A stretch of 64,000 nucleotides of DNA, taken from positions 68,802 to 132,801 of the forward strand of contig JAEWOG010000045.1 of NCBI GenBank assembly GCA_023460975.1. The letters run 5' to 3'. The position numbers were made by a program, and so were the translations under genes. Source of the DNA: Actinomycetes bacterium (lineage in GTDB: Bacteria; Actinomycetota; Actinomycetes; Propionibacteriales; Nocardioidaceae). This document shows positions 22,548-29,858 of this stretch, piece by piece. The notes under the pieces were generated by a model, which ran no database searches, was not told the DNA's origin, and was given only the letters and a program-made list of their open reading frames with translations. Every line of letters begins with the position of its first letter. Positions within the stretch are counted from its first letter, which is position 1.

Positions 22548-23243
22548 ATGGCAGCGCAGAACTCGGGGATGACCACCCGGATCGGCACGCGGGTGGCGCC
22601 GCGCCTGGGCGCGCTCGCCCCCGAGCTCACTGCCACCTTCATCCGCGAGGCCCTGGCCCGCGCCATCGACGGCGTCGGGCCCATGGCCGGCGCGGAGAAG
22701 GTCGCCAACGACGCGCTGGCCGCCCACCCCACCGACGAGGACCGCGCCGTCCACCACCTGATCGAGACCCACGTACGACTCGCGGGCGGTCAGGGCTTCC
22801 TCACCAACCTCGGCGGCATCGTCACCGCACCCGTGACGATCCCGGCCAACCTCGCCGGCCTCGCCGTCCTCCAGTGCCGCCTGATCGCCGCCATCGCCCA
22901 CCTGCGTGGGCACGACCTCGGCTACGCGCGCGTCCGGCTCGCCGTGCTCGCGACCCTCATGGGCGAGGAGCGCGTCGAGGAGATGCTGACCTCCATGAAG
23001 CTGCCCGCGCCGCCGCTCGCGCTGGCCACCGCACCGGCGTACGACCCCGAACTCGAGCGCATCGTCGCCACCACCGTGGCCGGCGACATGGTCGGAGCAC
23101 TGGCCGGGAAGCGGCTCGTGACCACCCTGGGGCGCCGCATTCCGATCGTGGGCGGGGTGGTGTGCGCCGGGACCGACGGCTACGGCACCTGGAAAATCGG
23201 GCGCTACGCGGAGCGGGAGTTCCTGCGCCGCGCGCGCCGGTAG
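22548..23243 (+). CDS. EcsC family protein
   Basis: A 231-residue protein with the EcsC-domain pattern: DEDRAVHHLIETHVRLAGGQGFLTNLGGIVTAPVTIPANLAGLAVLQCRLIAAIAHLRGHDL, followed by a Gly-rich hydrophobic stretch near the C-terminus (RRIPIVGGVVCAGTDGYGTWKIGRYAEREF). In Bacillus, EcsC accompanies the EcsAB transporter, but its molecular role is unknown and no ABC genes are adjacent here. The last 40 nt overlap the 3' end of the convergent sulfotransferase gene. Confidence 0.85.
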   Translation: MAAQNSGMTTRIGTRVAPRLGALAPELTATFIREALARAIDGVGPMAGAEKVANDALAAHPTDEDRAVHHLIETHVRLAGGQGFLTNLGGIVTAPVTIPANLAGLAVLQCRLIAAIAHLRGHDLGYARVRLAVLATLMGEERVEEMLTSMKLPAPPLALATAPAYDPELERIVATTVAGDMVGALAGKRLVTTLGRRIPIVGGVVCAGTDGYGTWKIGRYAEREFLRRARR

Positions 23244-24394
23244 ACATCGAGCACCTGCCTGCCCGCGCGCGAGTCGTTGAGGGTGCGCACGACCTTGCGC
23301 TTGCCGCGCTCCAGCACGCTCACCCGGTGCAACAGCTCGTCGCGCTCGACCCGCAGCCGCTCCTCGCTCGCCCGCAGCCGGGTCCCCTCGACCAGGAGTG
23401 CCTTGATCGCGTCGTACGCGGGCTCCAGCAGGTCGTCGGCGGCAACCGTGTCCGGGTCGGCGTACGCACCGGGCTCCGCGCCGACGAGGTCGGCGAGGTC
23501 ACCCACGACTTGGTAGCCGCGCTGGTCGAGCTCGCTCACCCATGACCGCGACAGGTCCTGGGCCCAGGTGTGCACGGACTCGGGCAGCCCCAGGCGTGGC
23601 GAGGGCCGCGCGGAGAGGGTCTGGTGGGCGAGGATTTCGCGCACCAGGGGGCGGTAGTCCGCCGGCGCAATGATCTTGGTGACGCGTTGGTTGATCTCCC
23701 GCAGCAGCGCGGTCTCCGGGACACCCAGCGACGGGTTGGCCCGCTCACCCTCCAGGTCGAGCGGGATGCCGTCGAGGCCGAACGTCTCGCTGAACCGGCG
23801 CCACAACTCGTCCCGCGGTGCCCCCGGGCGCGGCACCGTCACCAGGTGGACCCGCTCCGGCGGCAGGCTCGCGCCCCACCGGTCGAGGATGTCGGGCAAC
23901 TCCTGCACGCCCCAGAACCACGCACCGATCCTGCTGCCCCGCTCGGGGTCGCGGATCTGGTCGAGGAAGGTGCCGTACGTGACGAGGCTGCGGTGCTTGA
24001 CGTTTTCTTGCCACTCCGCGGGGATCTGACGCACCAGGTCCCGTACGGACAGGACCAGGTGGACCTCGGCGTCCGGTCCGAACGACTCCAACGCGGCGGC
24101 GACCTGCGTCGGTGTCGCGGTCGCCAAGATCTCGTGGCTCACGATCGAGGTGCCGGGCCATGCCCTGACCTGAGCGGCCAGCGCGTCCCACGCCCCGACG
24201 GCTTCGGTCTCGAGGCCACCCCACGTGAGCTTCATCAGGTCGAGGGCGGCCAGGAACTGGCCGTCGAACCGCTCGGCGGGATAACGGATGCCGTGGCGCT
24301 CCAGCACCCCCCGGTTGCGGAACAGCACGTCCTGGAGGTGGGAGGTGCCGGTCTTGGGAGTGCCGACGTGCAGGATCACCCGTCTCGTGCTCAT
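23204..24394 (-). CDS. Sulfotransferase-like protein with C-terminal coiled coil
   Basis: A 396-residue protein. The PAPS 5'-phosphosulfate loop HVGTPKTGTS is at residues 9-18 and the 3'-phosphate-binding strand is VHLVLSVRDLVRQIPAEW near 115-132. A segment WVSELDQRGYQVVGDLADL follows near 290, then a helical, charged coiled-coil (TRLRASEERLRVERDELLHRVSVLE) and a basic tail. The acceptor substrate is unknown. The ATG at 24394 has GAGGAG upstream and overlaps the upstream stop as ATGA, so translation is coupled. It is the third gene of an operon with 24391-25494 and 25491-26585. Confidence 0.85.
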   Translation of the reverse strand: MSTRRVILHVGTPKTGTSHLQDVLFRNRGVLERHGIRYPAERFDGQFLAALDLMKLTWGGLETEAVGAWDALAAQVRAWPGTSIVSHEILATATPTQVAAALESFGPDAEVHLVLSVRDLVRQIPAEWQENVKHRSLVTYGTFLDQIRDPERGSRIGAWFWGVQELPDILDRWGASLPPERVHLVTVPRPGAPRDELWRRFSETFGLDGIPLDLEGERANPSLGVPETALLREINQRVTKIIAPADYRPLVREILAHQTLSARPSPRLGLPESVHTWAQDLSRSWVSELDQRGYQVVGDLADLVGAEPGAYADPDTVAADDLLEPAYDAIKALLVEGTRLRASEERLRVERDELLHRVSVLERGKRKVVRTLNDSRAGRQVLDVYRRARRRNSRSA

Positions 24395-25494
24395 GGGTGT
24401 CTCCTCGTTTCGCTCTTCCACGTGTCATCGACCAGCATCGCCACCGCCAGGTCCAGCGCGGCCGCGTCGACTCCTCGAGGGCGGCTCACGTCCTCCGCCG
24501 GTCGCGGAGCGAGGTCGCCCAGATCGCCGACGACAGAGTATCCAGCCCGACGGATCTCCAGCGCCGCGTCCGCGGCAAGACGCTCCACCCACTCGCGGTG
24601 CCGGTCCCCGACGGCCACCGGTGGTGTCGCCGTACGGGGCATGCGCGGCATCAGCCACGTCGCCATCACCGCGGCCGCCCGGTCGCGGGGAAGCAGGATC
24701 CTGAGGACCCCCGCGATGCGACGCGCCAGGTCCGCGACGTCCGCCCCGGGCACCTGGAGCGGCGCACCCGCCCACGCGCACGCAGCCGAGGAGTCGGTGA
24801 GCACCCGCACCTGGCGGGGACATACGCCCGCCGAGCGCGCGGCAGCGGCAAGGTCCAGTCGCGGCGGCGGCTGGTCGCGGCCGGACCAGAAGTCCAACCA
24901 GTCGCCCCACCGGGCGACACCGTCGTCGAAGCATCGGTAGGTCCAGGTGTGCGCCAGCAGCCGGTCGAACGGCCCCGCGAACACGACCGCCCTCCGCGAC
25001 ACGGCGAAGGTGGTCGCAGGGAACCACGCAGGACCCGACGCCCGGGAGGCGGCGTCGGCCACGGCGAGGGGGTCACCGAGCAGGACGTGGTCACGCAGGC
25101 CCTTGCGGACCCGGACCGGACCCGCCGGTCGCGACTGCGGTGCGGGCGCGTGCTCTGCCACGTCCTCGGCCAGGATCGTCGTGGCGACACGCAGCAGCTG
25201 TCGCGCGGGCAGCGCGGCGGGGTCGACCGGTCGCGGCCCCCACGTCGCGGGAGTGCCCAGCAGCGGCAGGTCGACGGGGCCACGCCCCGCAGCCGTCGCC
25301 GTCAGCACCCGCTCGGCGAGGACGGCATCCACGCCACCCGACGCGGCGTTCAGGCGCCGGAGAAGCTCCAGTTGCTGGGCACCGGGCAGCACCCGCCCGG
25401 CCGCCTCCGCGGTCCCGGCCCAGGCGTCCCACGGCGTGGTCCCGCCGTCGCGGAGGTGGGCATGCCATCCCCACGCGCGCGCTGTCTCGCTCAC
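24391..25494 (-). CDS. Unrecognised protein sharing a C-terminal module with adjacent sulfotransferases
   Basis: A 367-residue protein with no recognised catalytic motif and no PAPS loop. Residues about 1-120 are Ala-rich and helical; a middle domain contains FAGPFDRLLAHTWTYRCFDDGVARWGDWLDFW. The C-terminal EWVERLAADAALEIRRAGYSVVGDLGDLAPRP matches the corresponding segments of both flanking sulfotransferases. The GTG at 25494 overlaps the stop of the upstream gene (GTGA) and its own stop overlaps the next start (ATGA), so it is the coupled middle gene. It could be a partner subunit or a carbohydrate-acting enzyme. Confidence 0.7.
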   Translation of the reverse strand: MSETARAWGWHAHLRDGGTTPWDAWAGTAEAAGRVLPGAQQLELLRRLNAASGGVDAVLAERVLTATAAGRGPVDLPLLGTPATWGPRPVDPAALPARQLLRVATTILAEDVAEHAPAPQSRPAGPVRVRKGLRDHVLLGDPLAVADAASRASGPAWFPATTFAVSRRAVVFAGPFDRLLAHTWTYRCFDDGVARWGDWLDFWSGRDQPPPRLDLAAAARSAGVCPRQVRVLTDSSAACAWAGAPLQVPGADVADLARRIAGVLRILLPRDRAAAVMATWLMPRMPRTATPPVAVGDRHREWVERLAADAALEIRRAGYSVVGDLGDLAPRPAEDVSRPRGVDAAALDLAVAMLVDDTWKSETRRHP

Positions 25495-26585
25495 CGCTCC
25501 CGCATCCGGCGGGCGTTGCGGCGGACCTTCGCCGAGAGGCCGTACCCCTCCGAGCGTGCAGCCGCCTGATGGGTCATGACGACCAGCGCATCGAGGGCCA
25601 CCTGGAGCTGCTGCTTGGCCCCGACGTGGTCGGGGTCGCGCCACTCCTCCTCGGGCGAGGGCCAGCGCGGACGCAGGTCCGCCGGGTCGCCGATCACGTC
25701 GACCCCGCTGCCAGCCAGCCATTCGATCCACAACTCAGCCTGCCGTTCGGCGAACTCGTAGCGGGTCGGTGGCAGCCGTACGGGCGTGGCGTCACGCGCG
25801 ACCAGCACCTGCTGGGCGAGCACCTCGCGGATGAGGTCGTCGTACGCGTAGTCGCGGTCGGTGCCCAGCTTGAGGCGGCGGTTGAGGCGGCGTACGACCT
25901 GGGTCTCCGCGACGCCCAGCGAGGGATTCGCGCGCTCGGAGTCGAGCGGCGCCCACGCCGGGTCGATGCCGAAGGCGCGGCAGAACCGCAGCCACAGCTC
26001 ATTGCCCGTGGGGCCGCGGTCGTGCGGAACCGTCACCACGTGCACCCGCTCGGGGGGCAGCTTGGCGCCCCAGTTGGCGAGCACCTTGGGCAGGTCCAGC
26101 GCCCGCGAGAACCAGGTGTTGCCCTCCTCCGTGCGGTCCAGGAACCGCTCGAAGGTGGCCTTGCGGCCCTGCTTGATCGACTCCTGCCACGCGGCCGGGA
26201 GCTGGCGCCCCAGGTCGCGTGCCGAATAGACGATGTGCACCTCGAACTCAGCCAGGTCGTTCATCGCGCGCGCGATCTTGTCCGGGCGCGCACCCGCGAG
26301 TACCTCGTGGCTGACGATCACCGGACCCGTGCCGGGGGCACGCTTGATGCGTCGTACGAGGGTGTCCCAGGCCCCCACCGCGTGGCCGGGCGCGCCGCCC
26401 CAGTCCTGCTCGAGCAGGTCGAGGGCCGCGCGGAAGTGGAACCGGTCGATGTCGACGAACCTGTTCTTCGACGGCAGCACCACGCCCTGCTCGGCGAGCA
26501 GGGCGGCATTGACCATCAGCCGGTCCTGCAGGTAGGTCGTGCCCGTCTTGGGCGCTCCGATGTGGAGGTTGACGACGCGGCTCAT
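25491..26585 (-). CDS. Sulfotransferase-like protein
   Basis: A 364-residue protein beginning MSRVVNLHIGAPKTGTTYLQ, with the PAPS-binding loop at residues 8-17. The 3'-phosphate motif region is VHIVYSARDLGRQLPAAWQ near 115-133. Nearly every block aligns with the third gene of the operon (DLLEQDWGGAPGHAVGAWDTL against DLMKLTWGGLETEAVGAWDAL; ERANPSLGVAETQVVRRLNRR against ERANPSLGVPETALLREINQR), so the two are paralogues. It is the first gene of the trio, with TAGACT 6 nt before the start. Confidence 0.87.
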   Translation of the reverse strand: MSRVVNLHIGAPKTGTTYLQDRLMVNAALLAEQGVVLPSKNRFVDIDRFHFRAALDLLEQDWGGAPGHAVGAWDTLVRRIKRAPGTGPVIVSHEVLAGARPDKIARAMNDLAEFEVHIVYSARDLGRQLPAAWQESIKQGRKATFERFLDRTEEGNTWFSRALDLPKVLANWGAKLPPERVHVVTVPHDRGPTGNELWLRFCRAFGIDPAWAPLDSERANPSLGVAETQVVRRLNRRLKLGTDRDYAYDDLIREVLAQQVLVARDATPVRLPPTRYEFAERQAELWIEWLAGSGVDVIGDPADLRPRWPSPEEEWRDPDHVGAKQQLQVALDALVVMTHQAAARSEGYGLSAKVRRNARRMRER

Positions 26586-26591
26586 GCGGGG

Positions 26592-26597
26592 AGTCTA
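26592..26597 (-). promoter_or_regulatory. Predicted -10 hexamer TAGACT for the sulfotransferase operon
   Basis: It lies 6 nt before the ATG at 26585, between the operon and the 3' end of the HMG-CoA lyase gene. No Shine-Dalgarno is visible. Confidence 0.5.
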
Positions 26598-26605
26598 GGA
26601 CTGGG

Positions 26606-27547
26606 TCACTTGCCTGCGCCCAGCGCCCGCACCACGGCACTCGGGCTCGGCCGTCCCAGGTGGGCGGCCATCCACGTGCTGGTCTCGACGAGGGCGTCGA
26701 GGTCGACCCCGTGATGGATCCCGAGGCCCTGCAGCATCCACGCCAAGTCCTCGGTGGCGAGGTTGCCGGTCGCCGACTTCGCGTACGGGCATCCGCCCAG
26801 CCCACCAGCGCTGGCGTCGAACGTGTGGACACCGGCCTGGAGCGCGGCGTACGTGTTGGCGAGCGCCTGCCCGTAGGTGTCGTGGAAGTGCAGGGCCAGC
26901 CGGTCGACACTGACGCCGGCATCGGCGAACGCGGCGAGCAGCGCGCGGACGTGTCCCGGGGTGGCCACGCCGATGGTGTCGCCGAGGCTGAGCTGGTTGG
27001 CCCCCATGTCGAGCAGCCGCGTGCCCGCCTCGACGACGCGCTCGAGAGCGACCGCGCCCTCCCAGGGGTCGCCGAAGCACATCGACACGTACGCCCGCAC
27101 GTCCGCGCCGGAGTCGCGGGCGCGGCGCACGGTCGGCTCGAACATGGCGAACTGCTCGTCGTAGGTGCGGTTGAGGTTCTTGGACGCGAACGTCTCCGTG
27201 GCCGCGACGAACACCGCTACGTGCTCCAGCCCCAGAGCCAGCGCACGGTCCAGTCCCCGCTCGTTGGGAACCAACACCGGGCAGCGGCGCCCGGCAGCCC
27301 CGAGCACGGTCATGAGTTCCTCTGCGTCGGCGAGCTGCGGCACCCAGTCCGGGTGGACGAAGCTGGTCGCCTCGACGAGCGGCAGGCCGGCGGCGAGGAG
27401 CCGTACGACGAACTCGGCCTTCACGTCGACGGGGAGGATCGCCTTCTCGTTCTGGAGGCCATCGCGCGGGCCGACCTCGTAGATCGTGACGCGGTGCGGG
27501 AGCCCTTCCTCGGTGAAGGTCATCGGCAGGTCGGGCACGGCACTCAT
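26606..27547 (-). CDS. Hydroxymethylglutaryl-CoA lyase
   Basis: Cleaves HMG-CoA to acetoacetate and acetyl-CoA at the end of leucine catabolism. The 313-residue TIM-barrel begins VTIYEVGPRDGLQNEKAILPV, the catalytic Arg/Asp region. SLGDTIGVATPGHV and HFHDTYGQALANTYAALQAG carry the metal-binding HxH. GGLGGCPYAKSATGNLATED has the active-site Cys loop. It is transcribed in the same direction as the carboxylase alpha gene upstream, separated by a family A array. A start with AGGAG upstream is at 27547. Confidence 0.94.
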   Translation of the reverse strand: MSAVPDLPMTFTEEGLPHRVTIYEVGPRDGLQNEKAILPVDVKAEFVVRLLAAGLPLVEATSFVHPDWVPQLADAEELMTVLGAAGRRCPVLVPNERGLDRALALGLEHVAVFVAATETFASKNLNRTYDEQFAMFEPTVRRARDSGADVRAYVSMCFGDPWEGAVALERVVEAGTRLLDMGANQLSLGDTIGVATPGHVRALLAAFADAGVSVDRLALHFHDTYGQALANTYAALQAGVHTFDASAGGLGGCPYAKSATGNLATEDLAWMLQGLGIHHGVDLDALVETSTWMAAHLGRPSPSAVVRALGAGK

Positions 27548-27737
27548 CGGGCTACTCCTGCCTGGTCAGCGTCATACGATTCCGCCCCAGCCCGCCTGGC
27601 GTCATACAAAGCGGTCCCATCCCCCGTGGCGTCATACAAAGCCGTACGTATAGGTGCGGGTTCGTATGACGCACCGCCAGCCCGAGCGGATTCGTATGAC
27701 GCACCCCAGCCGGGGCCCGGCCCGTACGTCACCGCGC
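27548..27737. repeat. Family A repeat array: three forward and two reverse units
   Basis: GCGTCATAC starts at 27569, 27599 and 27629, exactly 30 bp apart. The complement GTATGACGC is at 27664 and 27694, also 30 bp apart. The turn CCGTACGTATAGGTGCGGG (27643-27661) shares ATAGGTGC with the 19672-20222 array. It lies between the HMG-CoA lyase start and the end of the carboxylase alpha gene, on one transcription unit. Confidence 0.88.
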
Positions 27738-29675
27738 TCATGCCGGCTCCACCACGAAGAGGGACGCGCCGAGCGCGACCTGGCTGCCCGCGGCGGCACC
27801 GACGTGGGTGACCGTGCCGGCGAACGGTGCCTTCAGCGCCAGCTCCATCTTCATCGCCTCCATGACACCCAGCGTCTCACCTTCCGCGACCTGTTGTCCG
27901 GCCTCGACGTTGACCGCGAGCACCGTGCCGGGCATCGGCGCCACGAGCGAGCCGTCGCCGTCAGCACCGCCCTCGCCTGCGAAGGGGTCGGGGGTGGCGA
28001 AGACGAAGCGCTGCCCCTGCAGCGACCCCTCCCACGGCCCGGAGTCCTTGAGAAAAGTGGCCGTGAGACCGCCCTGCGAGACACCGCGCATCACCAGCCC
28101 CCGTCGGGCCACGGACCCGTCCGCCCACCCCGTCAGCACGGCGTCCGGCACCGGGTCGTACGGGTGGCCGTCGACGACGAACGGTCCCCTCGGCCCTCCG
28201 ATGCGGTAGCCGTCCGCGGCCCAGGGGTCGTCCGCCGCCGGCTCCGACACGCTCTGGAGCACCACGCCCAGGAGCCGCCGGATGGGGGCTTCCTCAGGGG
28301 CGGGCACGACGTGATGGTCGAGCCACGCCGTGTCGATCTGCGCGTCGCGGAACTCATCGGAAGCGCTCAGCGCCCGCAGGAACCCGGCGTTCGTCGTGAG
28401 GCCGAAGATCGCCGTGGCGTCGAGCGCAGCCAGCAGCCGGGCGCGCGCCTCTTCACGGTCCGCGCCGTACGCGATCACCTTGCCGAGCATGGGGTCGTAC
28501 GCGGTCGAGACCTCCTGCCCCGACACGAGGGCGTGGTCCACCCGTACGCCGGGCAGCGTGGGGCCGTGCTGCGGGTCCGGGAAGTCGCGCTCGGTGGCGA
28601 AGCCGGCCCACGTCACGTGCGTCGCCACGCCCGCCTGGGGCAGGAAGCCACCGAAGGAGTCCTCGGCATAGACCCGCGCTTCGATCGCGTGGCCGTCCAG
28701 GCTCACCTCGTCCTGGGTGAAGTCGAACGCCTCCCCGGTGGCGACGGCGAGCTGCAGTGCCACGAGGTCGAGGGCTCCGCCGCGCACGCGTACGACCTCC
28801 TCGGTGACCGGGTGCTCGACCTGGAGGCGGGTGTTCATCTCGAGGAAGTAGAAGCCGTCACCGCTGGCTGCGTCGACGTCGTTGTCGAGGAGGAACTCGA
28901 CCGTCCCGGCGCCGGTGTAGCCGACCTGTGCCGCCAGCGCGACCGCAGCCGACGTGATCGCGTCACGCTGGGCCCCGGTGAGGGTGGGCGCGGGGGCCTC
29001 CTCCAGGACCTTCTGGTGGCGGCGCTGGGTGGAGCAGTCGCGCTCGTAGAAGTGCAGGACGCTCCCGTGGGTGTCCCCGACGACCTGGACCTCGATGTGG
29101 CGCCCGGAGGCGACGTACTTCTCCACCAGCATCGTGTCGTCGCCGAACGAGCTGGCCGCCTCCCGCTTCGCCGCCGCCAACGCCTCCGCGAAGTCCTCGC
29201 TCGAGGCCACCACGCGCATGCCCTTGCCGCCGCCGCCGGCAGCGGCCTTGACCAGCACCGGGTAGGCGAACGTGGCCGGGTCCTCGGCGAGGTCGTAGGA
29301 GGGCACCACCGGCACGCCGGCGGCCAGCGCGATCTCGCGGGCCGCGTCCTTGCGGCCCATCGCGTCCATCACCTCGGCGGACGGGCCGACGAGGACGATC
29401 CCGGCGTCGGCCAGGGCGCGGGCGAACGGCGCCCGCTCGGAGAGGAAGCCGTACCCGGGATGGACGTGGGACGCGCCGACCTGCACGGCCGCGGCCACCA
29501 CGGCGTCGATGTCGAGGTAGGACTCCACACGCACCGCGACGTCGGCCTCCAGCGTGTGCGGGGCGAGCGCGTCGAGGTCGGTGTGGATCGCGACCGTGCG
29601 CCAGCCCAGCGCGGAGGCCGTACGGAACACTCGGCGCGCGATCTCGCCCCGGTTGGCCACCAACAGTGTGTTCAT
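27738..29675 (-). CDS. Acyl-CoA carboxylase alpha subunit (biotin carboxylase plus biotin carrier)
   Basis: Carboxylates biotin with ATP and bicarbonate and carries it to the beta subunit. The 645-residue protein starts MNTLLVANRGEIARRVFRTA; the ATP-grasp loop is KAAAGGGGKGMRVV near 148-161. Other motifs are EKYVASGRHIEVQVVGD, FLEMNTRLQVEHPVTE near 275 and the biotinylation site MEAMKMEL about 40 residues from the end. With HMG-CoA lyase and the CT beta subunit, a methylcrotonyl-CoA (LiuD-type) role is most likely; acetyl- or propionyl-CoA is possible. GGAGG lies upstream of the start. Confidence 0.93.
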   Translation of the reverse strand: MNTLLVANRGEIARRVFRTASALGWRTVAIHTDLDALAPHTLEADVAVRVESYLDIDAVVAAAVQVGASHVHPGYGFLSERAPFARALADAGIVLVGPSAEVMDAMGRKDAAREIALAAGVPVVPSYDLAEDPATFAYPVLVKAAAGGGGKGMRVVASSEDFAEALAAAKREAASSFGDDTMLVEKYVASGRHIEVQVVGDTHGSVLHFYERDCSTQRRHQKVLEEAPAPTLTGAQRDAITSAAVALAAQVGYTGAGTVEFLLDNDVDAASGDGFYFLEMNTRLQVEHPVTEEVVRVRGGALDLVALQLAVATGEAFDFTQDEVSLDGHAIEARVYAEDSFGGFLPQAGVATHVTWAGFATERDFPDPQHGPTLPGVRVDHALVSGQEVSTAYDPMLGKVIAYGADREEARARLLAALDATAIFGLTTNAGFLRALSASDEFRDAQIDTAWLDHHVVPAPEEAPIRRLLGVVLQSVSEPAADDPWAADGYRIGGPRGPFVVDGHPYDPVPDAVLTGWADGSVARRGLVMRGVSQGGLTATFLKDSGPWEGSLQGQRFVFATPDPFAGEGGADGDGSLVAPMPGTVLAVNVEAGQQVAEGETLGVMEAMKMELALKAPFAGTVTHVGAAAGSQVALGASLFVVEPA

Positions 29676-29698
29676 ACGTTGCCTCCGTTGCCCGCTCC

Positions 29699-29850
29699 GC
29701 TGGTTGAGCTTGTCGAAACCACGCCCACGCGCTGCGTTCGTTCCTCACGCGACCGGATGTTTCGACTCGCCCGTCGCGACCTCGTCCCTCGGTCGCGGGG
29801 CTCGCTCAACCTGAGCTCGCCCACGTGCTGCGTTCGTTCCTCACGCATCA
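29699..29850. repeat. Family B repeat and a 23-bp direct repeat between carboxylase subunit genes
   Basis: GGTTGAGCTTGTCGAAACC lies at 29702-29720. It is followed by two copies of GCTGCGTTCGTTCCTCACGC (29731-29750, 29827-29846), with an intervening TCGCGACCTCGTCCCTCGGTCG stretch. This fills nearly all of the 183-bp gap inside the apparent operon. Confidence 0.8.
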
Positions 29851-29858
29851 CTGCTCGC

